Of a stretch of 54,529 bases of DNA, positions 1 to 7,223 are shown in pieces; position 1 is the stretch's first letter; every line of letters begins with the position of its first letter. The position numbers and the translations under genes are program-made. Origin of the DNA: Solirubrobacterales bacterium (GTDB lineage Bacteria > Actinomycetota > Thermoleophilia > Solirubrobacterales > Solirubrobacteraceae); NCBI GenBank assembly GCA_027315255.1, contig DAHUYL010000155.1, forward strand, positions 1 to 54,529. Direction: 5' to 3'. The notes beneath the pieces are model-generated. The model searched no databases and was not told the DNA's origin. It saw only the letters and a program-made list of their open reading frames with translations.

Positions 1-163
1 GCTCGGCTGTGGCTGGGTCGCGCCCGTCGGCGCTACAGCAGCGCCGACCGACTTGACCTGGAGCGGTGCCGGTGTGAACACCTCGGTCAAGTGGTCGAAC
101 GGCGGCAACTGGGCCGGAGGCACCGCTCCGATCCCGAACCAATCGCTCGGCACGCTGACGTTT
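1..163 (+). pseudogene. 3'-truncated fragment of an exported repeat-type protein
   Basis: The reading frame is open from base 2 and enters the window already in frame. It begins with what looks like the end of a signal peptide (VAPVGATAA), followed by a Trp/Gly/Asn-rich stretch (TWSGAG, WSNGGNWAGG) like the first module of secreted beta-helical or autotransporter-passenger-like proteins. The similarity stops after LGTLTF at base 163, where the IS110 element begins. Joining base 165 to base 1457 keeps the frame open, but the downstream residues no longer resemble the same protein, so the 3' part has been lost or rearranged. The upstream part lies outside the window. Confidence 0.5.
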
Positions 164-171
164 CTCAGTGA

Positions 172-395
172 GAAGCTGGTTGCGCGCGTTGCCGTCGCGC
201 GGCGCGTAGTGGATGGTCCCCGGCGGCGTCGGGCTGACTCATGACGTTTCTGTCACCCAGATGTTGGTTGACGTGCCGTGGAGATGTCGCCCGTCGCTGC
301 CGAGGACCCTCTGGCGTGACCTGATAGGAGCGTGGCATCGCCCCGACTGAGAAATGTCCGCCAGGAGTCCGCTTCTGCTCATCGATAGAAGGGAC
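172..395 (+). ncRNA. IS110 bridge RNA (approximate ends)
   Basis: The non-coding left end of the element holds guide-like segments in the order known for IS110-type bridge RNAs. The left target guide 242-251 (TGACGTTTCT) is identical to the left flank plus core at 156-165. The right target guide 276-283 (CCGTGGAG) is the reverse complement of core plus right flank at 1455-1462. The left donor guide 324-331 (ATAGGAGC) is identical to the right end at 1447-1454, followed by GT where the core is CT. The right donor guide 346-351 (ACTGAG) is the reverse complement of core plus left end at 164-169. A short palindrome (TTCTCA-G-TGAGAA) spans the left junction. The 5' and 3' ends are estimated; no folding was computed. 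Confidence 0.75.
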
Positions 396-401
396 GAGGA
401 C

Positions 402-1445
402 ATGGTGACGATCGGGATCGATCCGCACAAGAAGACCCACTCGGCCGTCGCGACCGACGAGCTCGGCCGTCAGCTCGCTGAGCGCACTCGGCCGGCCAAA
501 GGCGACGGGTTCGGGGAGCTGCTGGTCTGGGCCCGCGAACTGGACGGGGAGCGGGTGTGGGTGATCGAGGACTGCCGGCACGTGTCAGGCCCGTTTGAGC
601 GGTTCCTGCTCGATCGCGGCGAGACCGTCGTCAGGCTCCCGCCGCAGCTGATGGCCGGCGCTCGGACGAGCGTCCGCGAGCGTGGGAAGTCCGACCCGAT
701 CGACGCGCTCGCGGTAGCACGCGCCGCACTGCGCGAAGGGATCGACACCCTCCCGACCGCCCGGCTCTCCGGCCCGGAGCTCGAGATCCGCCTACTCGTC
801 GTGCACCGTGAGCGGCTCGTGGACGCACGCTCGCGGCTGATCAGCGAGCTGCGCTGGCAGCTGCACGACCTCTGGCCCGACTGGGAGATCCCCAAACGCG
901 TCCTGGTCGGCACCGGCTGGCAGGGTAAGGTCGCCCGTCGCCTGCAACGCGCGACGCCGTCAGTCCGGGTCACGATCGCGCGCGACGAGATCCGCCGGAT
1001 CGCTGATCTGACCCGCACGATCAACCAACTGCACGAGCAGATCACCGCGCTCGTGAAGGAGCACGCATCCCACCTCCTCGCCGAGCGCGGCCTGGGGTCG
1101 CTGCTCGCGGGGAAGCTGATCGGCGAGATCGCCGGGATCGACCGCTTCGCGACCGACGCGAAGCTCGCCAGAATGGCGGGCTGCGCGCCGATCCCCGTCT
1201 CCTCGGGTCGAACCGACCGCCACAGGCTGGACCGCGGCGGGAACCGACAGCTCAACCACGCGATCCACATGTACGCGATCTGCCGCATCCGGCACGACCC
1301 GCAGACCGCCGTGTACATCGCCAAGCAGCGCAAGGCCGGGAAGACGAACGCCGAAGCGATCAGATCGCTGAAACGCCACCTCGTCCGGCGTATCCACCGA
1401 CTCCTGGCTGACCCGTCGAGCATCCCCACAGCCGTCTGCACTTGA
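402..1445 (+). CDS. IS110 family transposase (bridge-RNA-guided recombinase)
   Basis: 347 aa, the usual IS110 size. The N-terminal RuvC-like DEDD domain shows Asp7 (GIDPHKKTH), Glu56 (WVIEDC) and Asp98/Asp101 (KSDPIDA). A central coiled region is followed by the C-terminal Transposase_20-type domain with AGCAPIPVSSG, placing the candidate catalytic serine at residue 267 or 268. I chose ATG 402 because GGGACGAGGA lies just before it and the protein then begins MVTIGIDPHK as in the family. The earlier in-frame ATG at 354 lies beside the donor-guide part of the bridge RNA. All key residues are present and the frame is intact, so the element may still be active. Confidence 0.93.
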   Translation: MVTIGIDPHKKTHSAVATDELGRQLAERTRPAKGDGFGELLVWARELDGERVWVIEDCRHVSGPFERFLLDRGETVVRLPPQLMAGARTSVRERGKSDPIDALAVARAALREGIDTLPTARLSGPELEIRLLVVHRERLVDARSRLISELRWQLHDLWPDWEIPKRVLVGTGWQGKVARRLQRATPSVRVTIARDEIRRIADLTRTINQLHEQITALVKEHASHLLAERGLGSLLAGKLIGEIAGIDRFATDAKLARMAGCAPIPVSSGRTDRHRLDRGGNRQLNHAIHMYAICRIRHDPQTAVYIAKQRKAGKTNAEAIRSLKRHLVRRIHRLLADPSSIPTAVCT

Positions 1446-1497
1446 CATAGGAGCCTCCACGGAAGCCTCCCGACCCACCCGAACCCTGCGACACCGT

Positions 1498-1554
1498 CGA
1501 CTCCCCCAGACACCGTGCGACTCCCCCAGACACGCGACTCCCCCAGACACCGTC
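1498..1554 (+). repeat. three short tandem repeats beside the IS110 right end
   Basis: The 16-mer CGACTCCCCCAGACAC occurs at 1498-1513, 1518-1533 and 1535-1550, with spacers of 4 and 1 nt; the first and last copies continue with CGT. The rest of 1457-1664 shows no gene on either strand that I can support. It lies between the IS right end and the 3' end of the ROK gene. The spacers are far too short for a CRISPR array; slipped-strand duplication is the simplest explanation. Confidence 0.7.
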
Positions 1555-1664
1555 CGACGCCCCCACCATCACGGAACACCGGCGCCCTGCAGACCCGACC
1601 GCGAGCCGCGCCCAGCACGGCAGCGCCCGACCGCGCGGACCTCCTCACCACGTGCTCTCACCTG

Positions 1665-2582
1665 CTAGGCGCTGACCGATCCGCTCGCTTCAGCCGGCGC
1701 CGAGGCGCCCGCCGCCAGCGCGATCGCTCCGAGCACGCCGGCGCGGTCGCCGAGCTGCGGCGCCACCAGGTAGTGGTCGATCCGTCGTTCGAGCAACGGA
1801 TGGGAGAGGTAACCGGCGTTCAGCGCTGTCAGCTCGCGACGGATGCGGGCGAGCAGCCCCGGCCGCTCGAGCACGCCGCCGCCGATCACGATCAGGTGTG
1901 GCGAGGCGACCGTCACGATCGCGAGCAGCCCGAGCGCAACGTACTTCGCCTCGAGCGCCCATGCGGGATGGTCGTCTGGCAGCTCGCGGGGGTCGACGCC
2001 CCACCGTGCGGCGAGCGCCGGGCCGCACGCGAGTCCCTCCCAGCAGTCGCCGTGCGTCGGACACACGCCCGCGAACGGGTCGAGCTCGCGGTCGTGTGGG
2101 ATTCGCACATGGCCCACCTCAGGATGGATCAGCCCGTGCCACGGCCGGCCGCCGCAGATCAGTGCGCCGCCGATCCCGGTGCCGACGGTCACGTAAGCGA
2201 GGCTTGCGGCACCGCGCGCGGCGCCCCACAACAGCTCGGCCAGACCGGCGGTACCGGTGTCGGTCTCGAACACGACCGGAACGCCCAGGCGCGACTCGAG
2301 CTCGGAGACGAGTGGTGTCTGGCGCCACCCGGGCTTCGGCGTCGTCGTCACGCTCCCGTACGTCGGCGATCCGGGCGCGAGGTCGACGGGTCCGAAGGAG
2401 CCGACGCCGACCGCGGCAGGCCGCTCGCGGGCCTGCGTGAAGAACGCGGCGATCCGGTCGATCGTCTCCGCCGGCGTGGTCGTCGGAAGCTCGACCTGGG
2501 CCCGGATGTCCGCCGGGCCGGTGCCGAGCGCGCACACCGTCCAGGTGCCGCCCGTCTCGACCCCGCCGAACAGACTGTCCAC
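1665..2582 (-). CDS. ROK family sugar kinase (fructokinase-like)
   Basis: 305 aa. It starts with the phosphate-binding ROK motif (LFGGVETGGT), has VGVGSFGPVD, the TVGTGIGG segment and the family zinc site (HPEVGHVRIP followed by CPTHGDC). This arrangement is typical of the GmuE/ScrK-like fructokinase branch, which phosphorylates hexoses with ATP in the cytosol; the exact sugar cannot be read from sequence. The GTG start lies 2 nt after the recQ stop, so the two genes are probably co-transcribed, though no functional link is known. The C-terminus ends in an Ala/Ser-rich tail. Confidence 0.85.
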   Translation of the reverse strand: MDSLFGGVETGGTWTVCALGTGPADIRAQVELPTTTPAETIDRIAAFFTQARERPAAVGVGSFGPVDLAPGSPTYGSVTTTPKPGWRQTPLVSELESRLGVPVVFETDTGTAGLAELLWGAARGAASLAYVTVGTGIGGALICGGRPWHGLIHPEVGHVRIPHDRELDPFAGVCPTHGDCWEGLACGPALAARWGVDPRELPDDHPAWALEAKYVALGLLAIVTVASPHLIVIGGGVLERPGLLARIRRELTALNAGYLSHPLLERRIDHYLVAPQLGDRAGVLGAIALAAGASAPAEASGSVSA

Positions 2583-2584
2583 GG

Positions 2585-4621
2585 CTACCCGTCTGCCGCG
2601 ACGACGGCGAGCACCGCGCCGGCGTAGCGTTCGACGAACGTGGGGCCGACGCCGCGGATCGCAGCGAGCTCGGCAACGGTCCGCGGTCTCCGCGCCGCGA
2701 TCGCCGCGAGCGTCGCATTGTGGGCGACAGTGAACGCCGGCTTACCCTCGGACGCCTCGGTGCGCCAGCGGCGGAGCGCCTCGACGTGCGCCGCGTCGGC
2801 CGGCCCCAGCGGTGCCGGCTCGCCGCCGCTCGTGGCGCGCGTCACCGCACCGCGCCTGAGCGTCAGCGCCGCCGGGTCGGGCAGGCCGATCGTGCCGGGG
2901 TCACACACGTCGCAGCAGCGTCCCGCCGGCGCGCCTGCCCTGCCGTCGCCGAAGTGGTCGAGCAGGGCGCGCCGGCGGCAACCCGCTTCCGAGGAGCTGA
3001 ACTGCTCGACCGCCCGGTAGGCGCGCCACGCGCGGTCGCTCGCCGCCCCGCAGATCGACGCCACCGCTCGCGCGCCGCCCTCACGGCGCGCGATCCGCAG
3101 CCGACCGCCGCCCGCCGGCTCGAGCGCCACCAGTCCCGCCTGCTCCGCGATCCCGAGACGGATGCGCTCGCGATCATCGCGCGGCGCCTCGATCTCGACG
3201 CCGTCGCCGAGACCCGCGGCGAACGCGAGCACCTCGTCGGGAGCGACCGCGCTGCGCTTGATGAACGTGATCAGCCGGCCGAGGTCCGACCGGCTCGCGA
3301 GCAGGATCGCCCGTGCCGGCCGGCCGTCGCGTCCGGCGCGCCCCGCCTCCTGGTAGTAGGCCTCGACGCTCGTCGGAATCGCCCAGTGGATCACCGCCCG
3401 GACGTTCGCCTTGTCGACGCCCATCCCGAACGCACTGGTGGCCACGACGACCTCCGCATCTCCCTCCATGAAGCGGTGCTGGGCGGCGGCGCGCTCGTCG
3501 GCGGCCATGCCCGCGTGGTAACCGGCGGCCTGCAGCCCGCTGGCGCGCAACCACTCGGTCACCTCCTCGACCTCGCGACGGGTGCCGCAGTAGACGATCG
3601 CAGGCCGCAGCTCCGGATCGGCGAGCGCGACCTCGAGCAGCAGGCGCTTGCGCGCGCGAGCGCCTGCGCCGTCGAGCGCGATCACGTCGAAGGAGAGGTT
3701 CGGGCGGTCGAACCCGGCGCGCAGCACGAGCGGATCGCGCAACCCCAGCCGCGCGACGATCTCGGCCGCGACCTGCTCCGTCGCGGTCGCGGTGCAGGCC
3801 ATCACGGCCGGCCGCCCGAGCCGCTCGACCACCCCTCGCAGCCGGAGGTAGTCGGGGCGGAAGTCGTGCCCCCACTCCGACACGCAGTGCGCCTCGTCGA
3901 CGACGAACAGGTCGACCGTCCGCCGCCCGAGCGCCGCCAGGAACGCGGCCGAGGCGAACCGCTCCGGCGAGCACAGGACGATCCGTGCAACACCGTCGCG
4001 GACCTCGGCGAGGGCACGGGCGGCGTCGGCGGGCGCCATTCCGGACGCGATCATCGCGACCGGGTGGCCGCCGACGCGCAGCCGCCGGTACTGGTCCGCG
4101 ATCAGCGCGATCAACGGCGAGACGACGACGGTCAGCTCGTCGGAGGCGATCCCCGGGAGCTGGTAGCAGAGGCTCTTGCCGCCTCCGGTCGGCATCACCA
4201 CGAGGCTGTCGCGACGTGCGAGCGCCGCCTCGACCGCCTCACGCTGGCCCGGCCGGAACGTCTCGAGGCCGCAATGCGCGAGCAGCGCGCCCGCCTCGCG
4301 GGCGCCCGCGTAGCGTCGCACCGGCGTTGCGGCTGCGCCACCAATCCGGTCGAGCCCGCGCAGCGCCAGTTCGGCCTCGACCTGCTCGTCCTGGAACAGG
4401 CTCGGCGCGCGCACCGCCCGCGCCTGGGCGGCCGCGAGCGCGCCTGCTGCGCCCGCCACCGCCGGCCGGTCGCGCGGAGCCAGCTCCTGCCACAGCGATC
4501 GCAGCGACTCGAGGTCGTCGATCACCTCGCCGCTGATCCCGCCAGCGTCGATCCGCGCGACGAGCGCCGCGGCGCGGGCCTCGAACTCCTCGGGCGGGAC
4601 GGCGACGGTCACCCGGCTCAT
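2585..4621 (-). CDS. recQ: RecQ-family ATP-dependent DNA helicase with HRDC domain
   Basis: 678 aa from ATG 4621; a GTG at 4675 would add 18 residues but runs into the hairpin at 4679-4706, so I prefer 4621. Visible motifs are Walker A (TGGGKS), DEAH (VVDEAHCVSEWGHDF), motif VI (YYQEAGRAGRDGR), zinc-site cysteines (GCRRRALLDHF and CCDVC) and a C-terminal HRDC-like segment (IAARRPRTVAELAAIRGVG). It unwinds DNA 3'-5' in recombination and fork repair. An extra N-terminal stretch of about 120 residues precedes the helicase core; I do not recognise it. The gene is followed within 2 nt by the ROK kinase. Confidence 0.92.
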   Translation of the reverse strand: MSRVTVAVPPEEFEARAAALVARIDAGGISGEVIDDLESLRSLWQELAPRDRPAVAGAAGALAAAQARAVRAPSLFQDEQVEAELALRGLDRIGGAAATPVRRYAGAREAGALLAHCGLETFRPGQREAVEAALARRDSLVVMPTGGGKSLCYQLPGIASDELTVVVSPLIALIADQYRRLRVGGHPVAMIASGMAPADAARALAEVRDGVARIVLCSPERFASAAFLAALGRRTVDLFVVDEAHCVSEWGHDFRPDYLRLRGVVERLGRPAVMACTATATEQVAAEIVARLGLRDPLVLRAGFDRPNLSFDVIALDGAGARARKRLLLEVALADPELRPAIVYCGTRREVEEVTEWLRASGLQAAGYHAGMAADERAAAQHRFMEGDAEVVVATSAFGMGVDKANVRAVIHWAIPTSVEAYYQEAGRAGRDGRPARAILLASRSDLGRLITFIKRSAVAPDEVLAFAAGLGDGVEIEAPRDDRERIRLGIAEQAGLVALEPAGGGRLRIARREGGARAVASICGAASDRAWRAYRAVEQFSSSEAGCRRRALLDHFGDGRAGAPAGRCCDVCDPGTIGLPDPAALTLRRGAVTRATSGGEPAPLGPADAAHVEALRRWRTEASEGKPAFTVAHNATLAAIAARRPRTVAELAAIRGVGPTFVERYAGAVLAVVAADG

Positions 4622-4678
4622 CGTGTCAGGCTGACCGGCGGTCTCGAACCGGATCGGGACGCCCAGCGCCAACACGAG

Positions 4679-4706
4679 CCGGGGGCGGCACCCAAGCCGC
4701 CCCCGG
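4679..4706 (-). terminator. GC-rich hairpin after the MMPL gene
   Basis: This is a perfect 11-bp stem (CCGGGGGCGGC / GCCGCCCCCGG) with a 6-nt loop. It sits 32 nt beyond the MMPL stop and just upstream of recQ, with both genes on the minus strand. There is no U tract, which is common for terminators in high-GC actinobacteria. Confidence 0.6.
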
Positions 4707-4737
4707 TCGCAGGCACGTCAGCCCGAACCGCGATCGA

Positions 4738-6936
4738 TCAGACGAGCGCGGGCTCGCTCTCCTCGCCCGCCGGCGCAGCGGGAAGCGCGTGCCGACCCTC
4801 GATGTTGATCCGCGGCAGCCGCTGGTCGATCCAGTCGGGCAGCTGCCACGTCACGCGGCCGAGCAGCTCGAGCACGGCGGGCAGCATCACGCAGCGCACG
4901 ACGATCGCGTCGAGGAACACGGCAGCCGCGAGTCCGAACCCGAACTCCTTGATCGCCCGCTCGTTGCCGAGCATGAACGACAGGAACACGCACACCATGA
5001 TCGCCGCCGCAGCCGTGATCACCTTGCCGGTGAACGCGATCCCGTCGGCGACCGCGGCGGACGCGTCATGGCGGCGGACCCACTCCTCGCGCACGCGCGA
5101 GATCAGGAACACCTCGTAGTCCATCGAGAGCCCGAACACGACCGCGAAGATGATCACCGGGATCCACGGCTCGATCGGTCCCGGGTCCACGCCGAGGATG
5201 CTCCCGAGCCAGCCATGCTGGAACACGGCGACGGTCGCGCCGAGCGAGCCGCCGATCGACATCAGGTTCATCAGCCCTGCCTGGATCGGGATCACGATCG
5301 AGCGGAACAGGACGAACAGCAGCAGCATCGACAGGATCACCACGATCGCGATGAACACCGGCAGCTTCGACGCGAGCACGTTCGAGAAATCGATCGAGCC
5401 GGCGGTATAGCCACCGACCAGCGACGTGACGCCGAGCCGGCGGTCGAGCGGCGGCAGCACCTTGTCGCGCAGGCGGTTGACCAGGTCGCTCGTCGCGACC
5501 GCCTGCGGCGAGGACTTCGGGTACGCCTGGAAGACCGCCACCCTGCCGCTCGGCGCGAGCTTCGGCGGGGTCACCGCCGCCATGTCCGGAGTTGCCGCCA
5601 GCGCGGAGCGCAGCTGTCGCAGCCCCGCCGCGCTGGCCGGACTCGGGAGCTTCACGACGACCGACAGCGGCCCGTTGAAGCCCGCGCCGAACCCCTGCGA
5701 CAGCAGCCCATAGGCGTGATAGGTGTTCGTGCTGTGCGGGTCGTTGCTGGCGTCCGAGCTCTGCAGGCGCATTCCGAACACCGGCACGACGAACACGCCC
5801 ATCACCACTGCCGCCGCAATCGCGAGCGTCCACGGCCGCCTCTGGACGGCCACGCTCCAGCGCCGCCAGGCGGACGGGCCTTCGAATGCGGCGGTCGCGC
5901 TGGCCCCTCCGGAGCGATGCAGCCGCCAACGGCTCGGCCGAGCGATCTTCTCGCCGTAGCGCGACAGCAGTGCGGGCAGGACCGTCAGCGACGCCAGCAG
6001 CACCATCAGCACCGCGAGCGCCGACGCGACCGCGAGCCCGTACATGAACGCGACACCGGTCGCGAACATCCCGAGCAGCGCGATGATCACCGTCGCTCCC
6101 GCGAGCAGGATCGCGCGACCCGAGGTGTCCATCGCATGGATCACGGCTGCGTCGACGTCGCCTGTGCGAGCGAAGTTCTCGCGGAAGCGGGTGACGATGA
6201 ACAGCGCGTAGTCGACGCCGACGCCGAGGCCGATCATCAGTGCCAGCTGCGGCGAGACGTTCGACATGTCCATCACGCGCGTCGCGAGACCGACGACCGC
6301 CAGTCCGGTGACGAGCCCGAGCGCAGCGGTGATCATCGGCATCCCGGCCGCGATCAGCGATCCGAACGTGAGCAGCAGGATCACGATCGCCGCGACCACA
6401 CCCACCTCCGTGGCCGGGCCGATGTTGAACCCCTCCGCCTGCTCGATCACCTGACCGCCGGCCGCGACCTTGAGGCCGGCGACGTGGATCTTCGCGATCG
6501 CGTTCAACACAGGCGTGCCCGCGTTGTTGGGCAGCAGGTTGACCTTCTTCGTGTAGATGATCCGCGCGAACGCGGTCGTCCGGTCGGGTGAGACCTGCCC
6601 CACCCCCGCCGTCGTGTACGGGCTGATCACGGTCGCGACGTAGGGCATCCGTGCAACACGCGCGAGCAGCGGCTGGATCGCGCCCCGGACGGCCGGCGAG
6701 TCGATCGTCCCGGTCGAGTAGCGGAACACGAGCGGGTCGACGTCACCGTTCTGTGAGGGAAACTCACTGCTGAGAAGGTTCACGACCTGCTGCGACTGCG
6801 TTCCGGGCAGCGCCCAGTTGTTCGAGTAGTGGCGCCCGACGGCGCCGGCGATCGCGGTCGTCGCGATCGCGATCACAATCCAGCCGGCCACGACCCAGCG
6901 GCGGTGGCCGATGCACCAGCGGCTTACGCCGATCAT
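4738..6936 (-). CDS. MMPL/RND-family transporter
   Basis: 732 aa integral membrane protein. One N-terminal TM helix (VVAGWIVIAIATTAIAGAVG) is followed by a large extracytoplasmic loop with the EQAEGFNIG segment, five TM helices including LGVGVDYALFIVTRFREN, and then the repeat of this plan in the second half (FGLSMDYEVFLISRVREEWV). The two internal (G/S)(V/M)DY(A/E) segments are the MMPL proton-relay signature. The family exports lipids, siderophores or drugs with proton-motive force; the substrate is unknown here. ATG 6936 is chosen because GAGGAGG lies 8 nt upstream; longer in-frame extensions would be antisense to the next gene. The gene is divergent from the PAS-GGDEF-EAL gene. Confidence 0.9.
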   Translation of the reverse strand: MIGVSRWCIGHRRWVVAGWIVIAIATTAIAGAVGRHYSNNWALPGTQSQQVVNLLSSEFPSQNGDVDPLVFRYSTGTIDSPAVRGAIQPLLARVARMPYVATVISPYTTAGVGQVSPDRTTAFARIIYTKKVNLLPNNAGTPVLNAIAKIHVAGLKVAAGGQVIEQAEGFNIGPATEVGVVAAIVILLLTFGSLIAAGMPMITAALGLVTGLAVVGLATRVMDMSNVSPQLALMIGLGVGVDYALFIVTRFRENFARTGDVDAAVIHAMDTSGRAILLAGATVIIALLGMFATGVAFMYGLAVASALAVLMVLLASLTVLPALLSRYGEKIARPSRWRLHRSGGASATAAFEGPSAWRRWSVAVQRRPWTLAIAAAVVMGVFVVPVFGMRLQSSDASNDPHSTNTYHAYGLLSQGFGAGFNGPLSVVVKLPSPASAAGLRQLRSALAATPDMAAVTPPKLAPSGRVAVFQAYPKSSPQAVATSDLVNRLRDKVLPPLDRRLGVTSLVGGYTAGSIDFSNVLASKLPVFIAIVVILSMLLLFVLFRSIVIPIQAGLMNLMSIGGSLGATVAVFQHGWLGSILGVDPGPIEPWIPVIIFAVVFGLSMDYEVFLISRVREEWVRRHDASAAVADGIAFTGKVITAAAAIMVCVFLSFMLGNERAIKEFGFGLAAAVFLDAIVVRCVMLPAVLELLGRVTWQLPDWIDQRLPRINIEGRHALPAAPAGEESEPALV

Positions 6937-7223
6937 CGGAGCCTCCTCGGGCAGAGAGGGAGAGACCTGCCCGCGCGATCTTAGGGCACCCGCGGGACCT
7001 GTCGGCGTCCCGGGATCCGGAGCGCCCCCCCACCTGGGTGGCTGCCCGATACGTCCCCGGTGACCGGCGCAGATGCCGCTCCCGGGGTGCTGCATACGTT
7101 TGCAGGAATTCGACCAGCGTGGCGCCGGCGACTCCAGTAGCCGGGATTGCCGCCGATAACCACGGGCAGGGATCCGCATTGGAGCGACCCACCCCTGCGC
7201 CACGACCCGTAGCTGCCCACCTG

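Larger units (their letters stand above)
164..1456 (+). mobile_element. IS110-family insertion sequence, core dinucleotide CT
   Basis: The element is about 1.29 kb: a 236-nt left non-coding end (166-401), one transposase gene (402-1445) and a right end of only 9 nt. As in IS110 elements, no terminal inverted repeats of the usual kind are seen. I place the junction cores at CT 164-165 and CT 1455-1456 because the left non-coding end contains four short segments matching exactly these junctions: left target 242-251, right target 276-283, left donor 324-331, right donor 346-351. The inferred empty target reads TGACGTTT-CT-CCACGG. The edges are inferred from guide matching, not from an empty-site comparison. 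Confidence 0.8.

Noticed and set aside
1498..1554. Three direct repeats suggesting a CRISPR remnant
   Set aside because: The spacers are 1-4 nt, no cas gene is present and the repeats are C-rich without dyad symmetry. Simple tandem duplication fits better.
2720..5119. Long plus-strand open frame of about 800 codons
   Set aside because: It is antisense to recQ and the MMPL gene, both with clear family motifs; its translation is Arg/Gln/His-rich without domains. GC-rich DNA gives such shadows.
4789..6591. Plus-strand 600-codon open frame opposite the MMPL gene
   Set aside because: The translated product is almost entirely Arg/Asp/His/Gln, a mirror of the transporter's codon pattern, with no start signal.
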